A DNA stretch of 64,000 nucleotides, from positions 152,146,001-152,210,000 of the forward strand of contig JASDFA010000027.1 in assembly GCA_035772735.1 (NCBI GenBank). Direction: 5' to 3'. Shown piece after piece: positions 24,461 through 36,516 of this stretch. The notes under the pieces are model-generated. The model ran no database searches, was not told the origin of the DNA, and saw nothing but the letters and a program-made list of their open reading frames with translations. The translations under genes and the position numbers were made by a program. Source of the stretch: Datura wrightii (taxonomy: Eukaryota; Streptophyta; Magnoliopsida; Solanales; Solanaceae). How positions within the stretch are numbered: position 1 is the first letter of the stretch; every line of letters begins with the position of its first letter.

Positions 24461-25612
24461 ATGCCTCCTCGCAGAGTAAATGGAAGAAGAAATGGAAATG
24501 GGAATGGCTATGAGAATGGCAGTGGAGACGGGCACCAACAAGCTCCACTAGTCCATGAGGAGCATATGCCCGAGCCGGTTGCCTATGCTGAGTTCAGGGC
24601 AGCCATTCAGATGTTGGCTTAGGCCTTGACTGCCGGGGTCAATCAGCAGGTGGTGGTGCATGTCCCTCAGAATGGGAGTGCAGTGGAGGCAAGGGTTAGA
24701 GACTTTCTGAGGATGAACCCTCCAGAGTTCCTTGGGTCAAAGGTAGACGTGGATCCACATGAATTTTATCGATGAGGTTCTGAAGATCACCAAGATTATG
24801 AGGGTGACTAGGGAGGAGTGCGCCGATTTAGCCTCATACAGGTTGAAGAAGGTTGCACACATTTGGTTCAAGCAATGGAAGTATAGTAGGGCAGTTGGAG
24901 TAGGGCTTATCGTTTGAATGAGTTTCATACTGCATTTATGGATCAAATCTTCCCTCGTGAGATGAGAGAGCTTAAGGAAGCTGGGTTTTTGAACCTAAAA
25001 CAAGGGAAGATGACAGTTCAGGGTATGCTTTGGAGTTCCCTCGTCTATACAGATATGCACCTGAGATGGGTGCGTATCAAAGAGCTTGAGTGAGCTAGTT
25101 CGTGCATGGGGTAGCAGACTAACTAGTAAAGGATTGCCGGACAGCGATGCTTCATTAGGATATTGACTTTGCTTAGATATTACTCTAAGCATAGCAGATG
25201 GAGGTGGTACAGATGAATGAGCGGTATGGAGAGGCCAAGAGGGCAAGGACTGATAGCTTCGGATTATCCCAGAAGATTTGGCACCGTCAGCAGTCTCAAA
25301 AGAGATATTTAACCCTAGCATCTTCAGCTATGAGTGTGCCTTTCAGATCCAAGAACGATCAGAGGGGATGAGCATCAGGCTCTAGGGGCCAGAGTGGATG
25401 TGGTCGGCGAGACGTGGTTAGTTCCTAGCAAGTTCAGGAGCTTGTTTCGGGTGTGGGAAGCCCGGACATATGCTTAGATATTGCCCAGTAGCCAGACAGG
25501 GTCATGATAGGGGACGAGGCCCGACCTCCAGCTCAGCAGCTCCACCAGCACACGCAGCTCAACAAGGGGCGGGCATCTACTAGTGCGGTTGGCGGATAGC
25601 GCCAAAATAGAT
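24461..25612 (+). pseudogene. Element F gag (broken)
   Basis: The start at 24461 gives MPPRRVNGRRNGNG and stays open to 24622, then stops and frameshifts appear in the capsid region. The ATG further upstream at 24401 is in the same frame, but 24461 matches the start of A and H. The zinc knuckle is intact at 25443-25484, C-x2-C-x4-H-x4-C, reading CFGCGKPGHMLRYC. A short arginine/serine-rich linker precedes it. Confidence 0.84.
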
Positions 25613-27114
25613 TTTATGCCCTAACATCCGGTCAGAAGCAGGAGGTCCCCCCAGATGTAGTCAATGGTATTTTACAAGTATTCCACCTTGATATATATGC
25701 ATTTTTAGATTCATGGGATACTTTGTCTTTTGTGATGCCTTATGTTGCTAGTAGTTTCGGAGTCATTCTTGACATCCAGCCAGAACGCTTCTCAGTCTCT
25801 ACCCTATTTGGTGATTCAGTTATAGCTTGATGGGGATATAGAATATGCCCTATCATAGTCCTTCAAAAAGTCACCTCAGCAGATTTAGTAGAGTTTGCCA
25901 TGACCGATTTTGATGTTATGCTTGGCATAGATTGGTTATTTGCATGTTCTGCCTCAGCCAATTATAGAACCCATGCGGTAGAGTTTAGATTTCCAGGTGA
26001 GCTAGTCCTAGAGTGGCAGGATAGTTCATATGTGCCTGTAGGTCGCTTCATTTCCTACCTTAAGGCCAAAAAGATTATTTCTAAGGGTTGCGTGTACCAT
26101 CTAGTTAGGGTTAAGAATTCTATGTCTGAGACCTCGACTATCCAGTCAGTTCCAGTAGTATGTGAATATCTAGATGTGTTCCTAGATGATCTACTAGGAG
26201 TTTCTCTGGTGAGGAAAATCGATTTTTGTTTTGACCTTCTTCCCAATACGCAACCTATATCTAATCCTCCTTACAGAATGGCTCTAGCTGAGCTAAAGGA
26301 GTTGAAGGGGCAGTTGAAAGACCTATTAGACAAGGGTTTCATCAGACCAAGAAAATCCCCATGGGGTGCACCAGTTCTCTTTATCCACAAGATGGATGGT
26401 TCTTCGCATGTGCATTGATTATCAGTAATTGAATAAGGTCACAATCAAGAACAGATATCCTCTTCCTAGGATAAATGATTTGTTTGACTAGCTTCAGGGT
26501 GTTAAGTGCTTTTTTATGATAGACCTTAGGTCTGGATACCATCATCTTAGGGTTTGAGAGAGTGACATCCCAAACACAGCCTTAAGAACTCAATATGGTC
26601 ATTATGAGTTTGTAGTTATATCTTTTGGACTAATGAATGCTCCTATAGCTTGTATGGATTTGTTGAACAGGGTGTTCAAGCCATATTTGGATATGTTTGT
26701 GATTGTGTTCATATATGATATCCTTATATACTCTCGAAGAGAGGAAGAGCATGCCGCTCATCTGAGGGTTGTGCTACAAACTCTAAAGGATCATCAGTTA
26801 TATACTAAATTTAGTAAATGTGAGTTTTCGTTGAACTTAGTTGTATTTTTGGGTCATGTGGTGTCAAATGAGGGTGTACAAGTGGACTCTCAAAAGGTAG
26901 AAGCGGTGAAGAATTGGCCTAGACCACTGAGTCCTTTAGATATCAGGAGTTTCTTAGGTTTAGCTGGATACTATTGAAGATTTGTTAAGGGGTTTTCATA
27001 TATTGTGACACCATTGACCAAATTGACTCAGAAGAAAGTGAAGTTTCAATGGTCAAAGGCTTGTGAGAAGAGCTTCCAAGAGTTGAAGACTCGACTCACC
27101 TTACCTTAGAGTCG
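25613..27114 (+). pseudogene. Element F protease and reverse transcriptase (broken)
   Basis: The protease motif at about 25710 reads DSWDTLSF, where the glycine of DSG is lost. An open frame 25900-26418 covers the end of protease (MTDFDVMLGIDWLFA) and the linker to DKGFIRPRKSPWGAPVLF at the start of RT. The KIDL equivalent near 26520 is MIDLRSGYHH, which keeps the aspartate. The frame 26633-26977 covers the palm and reads FIYDILIYS, so the first aspartate of FIDD is a tyrosine. RT is therefore inactive. The end of RT is FLGLAGYY followed by a TGA. Confidence 0.87.
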
Positions 27115-27690
27115 GTGTTGACCCTAACTGAGGGTACTGATGGGTTTGTGGTATATTGTGATGCATCAAGGATCAGCTTTGGTTGTGTACTCATGCAGCA
27201 TGGTAATGTTATAGCCTATTCTTCTAGGCAGCTAAAAGTCCATGAAAAGAATTATCCGACTCATGATCTTGAACTGGGGGCGGTAGTATTTTTTTAAGGA
27301 TTTTGGGACACTATCTATACGGGGTCCATGTAGATGTGTTTACTCACCACAAAAGCCTACAATATGTGTTTACCTAGAAGGATCAAAATCTACATCAAAG
27401 AAGGTGGTTGGAGCTACTCAAAGATTATAATATGAGTGTCCTTTACCATCCGGGTAAGGCTAATATGGTAGCAGATGCTCTTAGTAGACATTCTATGGAG
27501 AGTATGTCCCATGTAGGTGAGGAGAAGAAGGAGTTTGTAAAGGATGTGCATCGTCTCGCACGGTTAGGAATTCGTCTGGTGGACTCAGTCGAGGGTAGCT
27601 TTATTATTCAGAATGGGTAAGAATCATCTTTAGTGACTGATGTTAAAGCTAGACAAGGCGAGGATCCTATTTTGGTAAAGTTAAAAGAAG
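27115..27690 (+). pseudogene. Element F RNase H (broken)
   Basis: The frame 27115-27297 shows VVYCDASRISFGCVLMQHGNV and HDLELGAVVF, with the aspartate and glutamate of the active site. A frameshift at about 27295 follows. The frame 27408-27620 has the C-terminal YHPGKANMVADALSRHS. It lies between RT and integrase. Confidence 0.83.
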
Positions 27691-29022
27691 TTGTTCAGAA
27701 TCAGAAGGTGGAGGTCTTATCCAAAGGTTGAGACGGTGTGCTTCCATATTAGGGACGTTTTGTGTGTTTCAGATATTGACGATTTGAGAGATAGGATGTT
27801 GTATAAAGCTCATGATTCCAGGTACTCTATACATCTAGGTGCCACCAAGATGTACCGTGACCTACGGGAAATCTATTGGTGAAATGATATGAAGATGGAC
27901 ATAGTGAAATTTGTGGCTAAGTGTCCAAATTGTCAATAGGTGAAGGTTGAGCATCAAAGGCCTGGAGTTATGCTTCAAGATATTATTATCCCTACTTGGA
28001 AGTAGGAGGAGATCAATATGGACTTCATCACAGGGTTGCCTTGTACTCACCGATAGTATGACTTTATTTAGGTGGCTGTGGACAGGTTGACTAAGACAAC
28101 TCATTTTCCATTGGTCAAAACTACCAATCCAGTAGAGGATTATGCTACGTTGTACATTCGGGGGTTAGTTCAGTTGCATGGAGTGCCATTGTTCATTATA
28201 TCAGATAGAGGTACTCAGTTTACCTCCCAGTTTTGGAAGTCATTTCAAAAGGGACTCGGTACTCAGGTCGAGCTTAGTACAGCATTTCACCCGCAAACAA
28301 ATGGTCAGGCTGAGTGAACCATTCATACTCTTAAGGATATGTTGGGAGCGTGTGTGATTGAATTCAAGGGTAGTTGGGATGATCATTTGCCTCTCATTGA
28401 GTTTGCATATAACAACAACTACCATTCCAGCATTTAGATAGCTCCGTTTGAGTCTCTCTATGGGCGGTGACGTAGATTGCCTATTGGTTGGTTTGAAGTT
28501 GGTGAAGCTATGGTGATAGGTCCAGATTCAGTCCATGAGGCTATGGGGAAAGTTTAGCTTACAAGGGACAGATTAAAAACAGCTCAGATTCGTCAAAAGT
28601 TCTATGCAGATGTAAGGATGAGGGATCTTGAGTTTAAAGTTGATGATTGGGTGTTTCTAAAGGTGTCTCCCATGAAGGGAGTGATGAGATTAGGAAAGAA
28701 ATGGAAACTCAGTCCCCATGAGTTGGCCTCAGAATTAGCTTCATTCCATCTAGTTTTCCATGTATAGCTCTTAAAGAAGTGCTTGGGTGATCCAACTCTA
28801 GTTGTTCTGGTGGACATTGATGGTGTGAAAGAATACCTTAGTTATGAGGATGTTCCGGTGGGAATACTGGATCGTTAGGTTCGAAATCTAGGAAATAAAG
28901 AAGTAGCCTCAGTCAAAGTTTTATTTATGAATCAGAATGTTAAGCGAGCTATGTGGGAACCCAACGCATATATAATATCTAAATAACCACATCTATTCCT
29001 TTCCGAGTTGGTTTCATCTTGA
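27691..29022 (+). pseudogene. Element F integrase with chromodomain-like tail (broken)
   Basis: The N-terminal zinc-binding region lies near 27800-27950 (SRYSIHLGATKMYRDLREIYW, then C-x2-C as KCPNC). The core begins near 28018 with MDFITGLPCTH. It has VDRLTKTTHF with the first acidic residue at about 28074, ISDRGTQFTSQFW with the second near 28200, and TAFHPQTNGQAE with the glutamate near 28310, followed at once by TGA. TAG codons at 28435, 28555 and 28876 stand where relatives have CAG. The C-terminal SH3-like part and chromodomain-like tail end at TGA 29020-29022. All three DDE residues survive, but the frame does not. Confidence 0.87.
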
Positions 29023-29240
29023 GTTATCAGTTTACTCCTTAGTACAATATTCGGTTTCATGTTCACCTTATGTGCCCTAGTTTCCTTCATGTTAATGAAT
29101 GTATGTGTGATTTAGGAATTCAGTTCAAGTTCAAATCGGAGTCAGTGTCAATTTTTAGATTGAGTGTTCAGTTTTTCAGCATGATGATTGCATTTCCCTA
29201 CTTTTCAGTGTGTTTTCCCACATTCGAGGATGAATTTTCC

Positions 29241-29254
29241 CAAGGGGGAGATAT
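29241..29254 (+). other. Polypurine tract of element F
   Basis: CAAGGGGGAGATAT directly precedes the 3' LTR start TGTAATATCC at 29255. It is nearly identical to the tracts of A, E, G and H. Confidence 0.82.
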
Positions 29255-29509
29255 TGTAATATCCAAAAAACCCTAAGATTAAGAAATTAAAACAGAGAAA
29301 ACTAAATTTTTTGTCCTAGGTCATAGGATGAGTCGTCCAGTGATCCGTCAGGAACACCACGAGTCGTTAAGTGACTCATGGGGAGGAGTTTAACTATGAC
29401 TGGAAATTTTATATTTTTGGGTGACCACGAGTCGTGGTCAACACCACGATTCACTAGGTCACCCGTGGTCAAGGGTGGTCTGAAGGATGAAGAAATTCGA
29501 CAGTGTTGG
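29255..29509 (+). repeat. Element F 3' LTR, first part
   Basis: It aligns with 22038-22305 and stops where element G begins (TGTCTCCCCC at 29510). A perfect 17-base palindrome GACCACGAGTCGTGGTC is at 29423-29439. The F sequence equivalent to about 22306-23810 is not found on the other side of G. Confidence 0.85.
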
Positions 29510-31905
29510 TGTCTCCCCCCGAGCTTACACCCTAGATGGAACACAATACTTGGAGTCACAAGTATCCTCAAGTCAACCCCTAGTCTATCATACACTGGCA
29601 TTATAAGTAAACATAATATATAGTGGAAGCTTAAAGTAACTATAAAACATTTATCAAATAGAGATGGATCATAAAGCAAAAAAAACATCTGAGCAAAACT
29701 ACAAGTTTGAAAAACCATGTCAGTGTCTGAAAGCCACTACAACTGATGAGTTCGAAGCAAGAATGAATAAAATAGCCTTCGTACTTGAAAGATGAGGACT
29801 CACCAAAGAAAACAATTGAAGTCTTCTGAGAGTGATCAGCTAGCGAAGCTGAGACTGATATCTTGCAGTTGTATCATCAAATCATACAGCATAAAAGCAT
29901 ACATCAACACTTTGAATTTACAGAGTACGTGAGAAAAAACCATACACAGGAAATTAAAGTGTTGAACTGAAAAGACATGCAATGACCAATTGAAGCTACT
30001 GAACTGAATAACTGAAATAACTGAGATGGTCTAAAAGATCCTGTCTGATGGTCAAAGACATGCTCTGAATCTGAGATACTGGTCTGTAAGACTATACCGA
30101 ACTCATAAATGTACTGATTAGTCTGAAACTATTCTGAACTAAGCTAAGCTGGGATTGAGCTAAACTGGATTAAACTGATATTGAGTTGGACTGAGCTAAA
30201 CTGAGATTGAACTAACTAGTGGGAGAGTCTATAACCGACATATAGCAATGTGAGCTAGAGGTGGAGTCTGATGTATACACCCCATCAGTAGGACCCAATA
30301 TATCTTTCCAGGGTAAAGAGGCATGAACTAGGTGATCACAAAATTCTGGGCCCTTGAGGCCATTAAAACTGTAACCTACTGTAGCAACGTAGTTTTGGGA
30401 ACCTGGGTGCACTGGAACCCCGGTTTGCTCGGTGCTATGTCCTACTCCCATGGGATAGTCCTAAACTGAATACTAAGCTGATAGCTCAAAATTGGGGCCC
30501 AAGACTAGTCAAGGTCACCTATCTAAAATCACCCTGGGAGACTTATCAGACCGAATTCTTGAACTGGGTTCTAAGACTGGTCAGAGGTGCTTATCTGGAA
30601 GCGTCACAACCGTCTAAAGAACAAGCTGTAATATGTAACTGGGGTCCTAAGGCTAGTTAGAGATGCTTATCTAAAAGTGTCATGAATGTCTAATGAACCA
30701 CTAAAACTGAGTTTTGAGTCTGATTCTGATAACTAGGAGTTACTACTAACACCCCGGGAATTTCTGTAAGTAAATATATTATCTGACAATTTTGACTAAC
30801 ACAGAGTATTCTAACATCTTGACTTAAACTAGGCTAACATGTATCTGACTTAGAATTCAGCATATACGAATAATATGAAATCTAAAACACTGATAGAATC
30901 AGGAAAATTTCAAGGTTTAATCACTATAGCAAGATTCTAGTCTTTTCTACTATCAAGCACTAGGGCTAAATTTACTATACAGGGATAAGCATCACTACTG
31001 TCACAAAGTTGTGTAAAATATCTATAATTATTGTAAAACAATATTCCACATGAATTAAACGAAGCATGACTTAAAATTTCTTATCATTCGATAATCTACA
31101 GGGCTAAAACTATCAAGAAAATAGGGACAAATCTTTAGGGACACAAGGGAAGAACTATTCCCTGTTGAATTCCCACACACCTGGCAAAAATTTCCCTGGA
31201 GAAAGAAGCTTGAATAGCTACATTGGATGAGGAACCCTAGACCTTGCTTGAGATTTCTTGAGAGTGAACTGGAATAAACTTTCTAAAAATCTGAGTGGGA
31301 ATGAGGGGAAAATCGTTTAGCCCCTCTGAATTCCCTTGAAATAACTCAAAACGACGTAGTTTAGAGTCTAGAGAGTTAGGAAATTATGGAAAGACCCTTG
31401 ATAAACTCGCAGGGAAAATTGGATGTCAAGCCCCCACGGGGGACCTAAGGGGTTGTGCTGAGTGACCACGACTTGTGCTCACAATCGTCGAGTGCCAGTT
31501 CCAAAAAACCCCTGTTGGTCACATGACTCATGGTGTACCCAACGGCTCGTGGTGTCCCACTCGTCCACTACACTTCCAAAGACTTCATGGACTCACTACG
31601 GGCGACACCACAACTCATGGTGTCCCAAATGAGTCATGGTGAGGACACGTCATGTACATTGCCTGACTTCTCCAACCATCAATCAATTACTGACCACAGG
31701 TCACCCCATGACTCGTGGTCACACCCGTGGTAACCCCCTTTTCCAAATTTTTCCTCAATTCCAAAGTCCCAACCACGAGTCACTTAACGAGTTGTGGTCA
31801 CCTCCCATGGGTCATAAAACAATTGTTCTATGACCTGGTGCAAATTATCAAATTTTTCTCTATTTTAAGTCCTGGGTCTTGTATTTTATTTTCTGGGGCA
31901 TTACA
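29510..31905 (-). repeat. Element G 3' LTR (left copy, 2396 bp)
   Basis: It starts TGTCTCCCCC(C) and ends GGGGCATTACA, followed by a polypurine tract. The first 640 bases align with the right LTR pieces at 44037-44084 and 45709-46318. It is a different family from A, E, F and H over most of its length, but the last 500 bases share the CACGACTCGTGG palindromes (for example near 31700-31720). Confidence 0.88.
30491..30705. repeat. Three imperfect tandem copies of a ~72-75 bp unit in the G LTR
   Basis: Units begin at about 30491, 30563 and 30638. Each starts with an ACTGGGGTCC-like block, followed by AAGACTRGTCA and a CTTATCT-like block. Only the left LTR covers this region, because the right one is truncated before it. 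Confidence 0.6.
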
Positions 31906-31920
31906 ATATCTCCCCCTTAG
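31906..31920 (-). other. Polypurine tract of element G
   Basis: Reading minus, CTAAGGGGGAGATAT is next to the LTR start TGTAATGCCCC. Confidence 0.8.
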
Positions 31921-32134
31921 GAACATTCATCCTCGAATGTTGGAAAACACGCAGGAAAGCAGAGAATGGCAATCTTTATACACAAATACTGATCATGAAA
32001 GTTGAAAACTAAAGGAATGACTACCTCTGAACTGAGCAGTTTGAACTGAGTTCACTAATCATATACATATTTATTTACATGAAAGAAACTGAAACATACA
32101 AACTGAAAAAAATTTTGAGGAGAAAATTGGTACC

Positions 32135-33640
32135 TTACAATGAGTCTGAGCCAGAAGGGAACAAATGGAAGTATTTAGCCATCATATCTTCTTTGGCTTC
32201 CCATGTAGCTCCCTCAGATTGATGATTCCTCCACAACAGTTTGACCAAAGCTACCTCCTTGTTCCTCAGCATACGAACCTAATGATCAAGGATATGGACT
32301 AGGACCTCTTCGTATGAGAGACTATCTTTTACTCCCACACTGTCCAATGGCACAATTGAAGTTGGATCACCGATGCACTTCTTTATTAGTGACTCATGGA
32401 ATACTGTATGCACAGATTCCAACTCTGAAGGTAAATCCAGCTCATAAGCTACCTTGTCGATTTGCCTTAGAATTCTATAGGGTCCCACATATCTCGGGCT
32501 GAGCTTTCTCTTTTTCCCAAACTCATCACCCCTTTCATGGGTGAAATTTTAAGATAAACCTAGTCATTTATAGAAAACTCTAACTCTCTTATCCTTACAT
32601 CCGCATAAGATTTCTGATAGCTCTAGGCGTTTTTCAATCTTTCTCGAATGAGCTGTACATTCTGCATAGATTCATAAACTGAGTGTAGCCCGATTAAAGT
32701 AGCTTGACCAACCTCAAACCACCCAATAGGAGATCTAAACCTCCTGTCGTACAATGCTTCAAACGGGGCCATTTGAATACTGGAATGGTAGCTGTTGTTG
32801 TAAGCAAACTTGATGAGAGGCAAGTGATCATCCCAAATGCCATTGAAATCGATCACACACGATCTCAACATATCTTCTAGGGTATGAATAGTCTACACAA
32901 CTTGCCTATCTTTCTACGGGTAAAAAGTTATGCTGAGCTTGACCTTGGTACCAAGTCCCTTCTGAAAAGACTTCCAGAAATGAGAGATGAGCTGGGTACC
33001 TCATTATGAGATAATGGATAGTGGCACCCCATGAAGTCTGACCAACTCCTAGATATAAAGCCTAACATAGTCCTTAGCTGAATCTATAGTTTTAACTTGG
33101 AGGAAGTGTGCTGACTTAGTCATCCAGCCTACTATTACCCAAATAGAATCATGCTACCGACGAGTTCGAGGTAGACCAATAATAAAATACATATTCACTT
33201 TTTCCCACTTCCAGGTGGGCATGCTGATATCCTAAGTCATACCTCCCAGTCTCTGGTGTTCTACTTTGACTTGTTAGTAGTTCAGGCACTTAACTATAAA
33301 TTCAGCAATGTCCCTTTTCATGCCGTTCCACTTGTAAATATCCACAAATCGCGGTACATTTTAGTAGTACAAGGATGGATGGAGTATCTCGAGCTGTGTG
33401 CTTTAACTATTAACTGCTGTCTCAAATCACCCACGTTGGGTACACACAATCTGCCCTGGTAACGAAGCACACCGTCTCCCCCTTTGGAGAAAGGCTCAAC
33501 CTCTTTTCTGAGAACCGCTTCCTTCAGCTTAAATAAGATGGGATCCTCATCCTGTCTCGACTTAACTTCAACAACCAAAGAGGAATCTGACCCACTGTGC
33601 ATTACCACTCCACCTTCAGCTAAGTCAACCAATTAAACCC
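32135..33640 (-). pseudogene. Element G integrase with chromodomain-like tail (broken)
   Basis: Reading minus, the region begins after RNase H with SLVVEVKSRQDEDPILFKLKE near 33590. It continues with the zinc-binding region (SRYSIHPCTTKMYRDL near 33360) and the catalytic core near 33200-32900, in several frames. An open frame at 32871-32623 corresponds to the region after the core (WDDHLPLIKFAYNNSYHSSIQMAPFEALY). The frame 32488-32279 covers the C-terminal SH3-like part, and the chromodomain-like tail runs to the TAA at 32135-32137. Stops separate these blocks. Confidence 0.84.
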
Positions 33641-34230
33641 CTAACCGAGCTAGTCAGTGAATATCCTTCGCCAGTTCCTTTTTGCCTTCCTCAACATGAG
33701 TCACGCTCCCCATAGACACTCTGCTCAGGGCATCAGCCGCCACATTGGCTTTGCTCAAGTGATATAGCAAGCTCATGTCATAGTCCTTTAGGAGCTCTAA
33801 CCACCTTCTATGATGAATATTTAGATCTTTTTGACTAAATACATAATAAAGGCTTTTGTGGTTGGTTAAAACATCCACGTGAGCCCCGTACAAATAGTAC
33901 CTCCATATCTTCAAAGCAAACACCTTCGCTACCAACTCCAAGTCATGAGTCGGATAATTCTTTTCATGAAATTTTAGCTGTCTAGTGGCGTAGGCTATCA
34001 CCTTTGGCCTGCTGCATCAGAATGCAACCGAGTCCAACTCTAGAAGCGTTGCAATATACTACAAATCCAATTGATCCTTCCAGTAGGGTCAACACTGAAG
34101 CGGTAGTGAGTTGAGTTTTTAACTCCTGGAAACTCTTCTCACACGCATCTAACCACTGAAATTTCACCTTCTTTTGAGTCAGCCTAGTCAGAGAGGATGC
34201 TATAGAAGAAAAGCCTTCCACAAAGCGTCA
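33641..34230 (-). pseudogene. Element G RNase H (broken)
   Basis: Two overlapping minus frames cover it. 34221-33982 shows the N-terminal part with VVYCNASRVGLGCILMQ, where the usual D of CDAS is N. 34001-33654 shows HDLELVAKVFALKIWRYYLYGAHVDVL and YHLSKANVAADALSR. The frameshift lies near 33990. The change of the first catalytic aspartate would abolish activity. Confidence 0.85.
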
Positions 34231-35000
34231 GTAATAACTCTCTAGACCCAAGAAACTTCTAATTTCGGTTCAGGAGGTAGGCCTGGGCCATTCTTTCACC
34301 ATTGCTATCTTTTAAAGATCAACCTAAATACCTTCACTTGAGACCACATGAACTAGAAAAGTCACGGAGTTCAACCAGAATTCGCATTTGCTTAACTTGG
34401 AAATCAATTGGCAGTATCTAAGTGTTTGAAGCACTATTCTCAGGTGATTAGCTTGCTCTTCCTCATTTTTGGAGTATTCCAGAATGTCATCGATAAATAC
34501 AATGACGAACATATCCATATACTGCTGGAAGACTCCTCTCATCGGGTCTGTAAAGGTTGTAGGGGCATTTGTTTTTTCGAAGGACATAACTAAAAACTCA
34601 TAGTGACCATACCGAGTCCTGGAAGCTAGTTTTGGTATTTCACACTCTTTGACTCTTAGCTGATGATACCCTGATCTGAGATCTATGTTGGAGAAACAGC
34701 TGGCTTCCTGAAGTTGTTCGAACAAGTTGTCAATTCTATGTAGGGGATACCTGTTCTTGACTATAACCTTGTTCAACTGACGGTAATCAATGCACATTCT
34801 GAGGGTACCATGTTTCTTTCGCAAGAATAGTATTGGAGCACCCCAGGGAGAGATACTGGGTCTGATAAAACCCTTATCAAGAAGATCTTCTAGCTGCTCC
34901 TTCAACTCCTTGAGCTCAGCTGGAGCCATTCTACAAGAAGGGGTGGAGATGGGCTGAGTATATGGGAGAAGGTCTATATGGAAATCAATTTCCCGTTCAG
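34231..35000 (-). pseudogene. Element G reverse transcriptase (201-codon open core with intact catalytic motifs)
   Basis: The frame 34929-34324 is open from MAPAELKELKEQLEDLLDKG to beyond the palm. It reads CIDYRQLNKV, then NIDLRSGYHQLR with its aspartate, and FIDDILEYS with both aspartates. This is the best preserved RT in the window. The stretch normally reading FGLTNAPAAFM is FEKTNAPTTFT here, a non-conservative change. The connection region beyond 34324 is in another frame. It could be mistaken for a working enzyme by motif search alone. Confidence 0.88.
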
Positions 35001-35560
35001 GGGGAGATCTTCGAGGAACACATCAGGAAATTCGCTGACAACAGGGACTGACTAGATAGTTAGGATCTCAGAGTTGGAATCTTTAACCCGAACAAGATGA
35101 TAGATACATCCCTTAGAAATAAGCTTCTAGGCCCTAAGTTAGGAAATAAATTGACCCTTAGGTGTTGTACTACTGCCTATCCACTCTAACACTGGCTCAT
35201 TTAGAGACTGGAATTTGATAATTCTAGTTCTGTAATTGACTAAGGAATAACCGGAGTGTAACCAATCCATGCCAAGGATGAGGTCAAAATTGACCATGTA
35301 TAATTCTACAAGATCAGCTGGAATGAAATTATTGAAGACTGTGACTGGGTATTTTCTATACACCCGGCTGGCTCTAACTGACTCACCAACTAGGGTGGAG
35401 ACTAAAAATGGTTCTGAGAGGATATTTTGACTAATATTAAACTAGACTGCTACGTAGGGAGTCACGAATGATAGTGTGGCCCCTGGATCTTGTAGGGCAT
35501 ATACATCTAGGTGGAAAAGACGTAACATACCCGTGACCACATCAGGTGAGCTCTCCTGAT
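35001..35560 (-). pseudogene. Element G protease and linker (broken)
   Basis: The protease signature near 35490 reads DPGATLSFVTPYVA, with proline in place of the active-site serine or threonine. The frame 35363-35139 continues with the second half, including ELYMVNFDLILGMDWLHSG, the usual DxxLGMDWL motif. The linker to RT at 35138-34930 contains stops. Confidence 0.82.
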
Positions 35561-36516
35561 CTTGACATGATGATAATACATAAAAACGGTTTTGTCCCTG
35601 ACCACCATCCATACCTGAAGTATTGGCCTGCTGAGCTGGTCGGCCTGTTGGAGCTGCTGAGGTTGTGGATTGTGACCTTCCCCGTCCTACTGACGGACAC
35701 TCCTTAAGTCGATGACTAAGCTTTCCACAACCAAAACAACCTTATCGACCCTGAAGACACTCTCCTAGGTGGTTCTTTCAACACTTGGGGCAAGGTGGAT
35801 ACCTGTTGCCGGCATTGTAGCTCTTGTACTGAGAGCCAGATGCTCCACCCCTCTGATCCTGGTGGGACCGAAAGGTAGGGGCACTGGCTAAGCTGGGTTT
35901 TGGGGACCTCTATTGCTGCTGCTGCTGTGGGCGGCTGCTACTGCCAGACATCTGGTGGCCATAATCTTATTGGACAATCCTTGCCCGCTTGTTCTTTCGC
36001 TCCATGTCCCTAAGTTTTTCTGCCTCAATCTGTTGGTCATAGAAAATAAGGCAGGAGAGGTCAACATCCTTAATCAACATCGCTGTCCTGCACTCTTTGA
36101 GAACTAGGTTCAACCCCCCATCAACTAACTTCAGCATGCAATCCCTTGACTCGGCCTCCATCTCTGAAGTGTATTTAGAGAACCTGGTGAACTCCAGAGC
36201 ATATTCTTCTACTGTCCGATTTCCCTGTCTCAGATTCATGAACTCCACTACTTTTGCCTTCCTAAGCTCCCGAGGGAAGAATCTATCCAAAAAGGATGTA
36301 GTGAACTCCTCCCATTCCACCGGTCCTTCTCCCACTGGCCTCCCCTCCTTCCACTATTCGTACCAGACCTAGGGTACCCTTTCAGCTGATAGGCAACCAA
36401 GTCATCACTTTTTGAGGGATTGATGCCCATAATCATAGTGATTTTTCTAATCTTATCAACAAACTCCCATGGGTCCCCCCCCCCCACCTTAGATCCGTAG
36501 AAATCTAGAGGGTATA
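35561..36516 (-). pseudogene. Element G gag, capsid and zinc-knuckle part (broken)
   Basis: The frame 36335-35967 holds a capsid segment (MGEGPVEWEEFTTSFLDRFF and ELRKAKVVEFMNLRQGN). Downstream near 35800-35690 there are two zinc knuckles in tandem: a degraded C-x2-C..H..C with a stop, then CFGCGKLSHRLKEC with C-x2-C-x4-H-x4-C spacing. A, E, F and H show one. A run of 11 C at 36475-36485 lies in the coding sequence and probably shifts the frame. The 5' part of this gag is at 43595-43817, on the far side of element H. Confidence 0.84.

Noticed and set aside
27115..29022. An endogenous pararetrovirus (both kinds carry zinc knuckle, protease, RT and RNase H)
   Set aside because: The presence of LTRs, PBS, polypurine tract, an integrase with DDE motifs and target-site duplications shows LTR retrotransposons. 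No movement protein or coat features are seen.
29302..29718. Minus-strand open frame of 138 codons
   Set aside because: It spans the junction between the F LTR and the G LTR and so cannot be an ancestral gene. No motif is seen.
36475..36485. Run of 11 C as a possible programmed frameshift in the gag of G
   Set aside because: The run is in a decayed gene. Slippage or a sequencing error is simpler, and no relative with the run is seen.
36512..36516. GTATA as a certain target-site duplication of H
   Set aside because: The right flank is GTTCA, with only three of five bases equal. It stays a weak candidate and the insertion call rests on the LTRs and the split gag of G.
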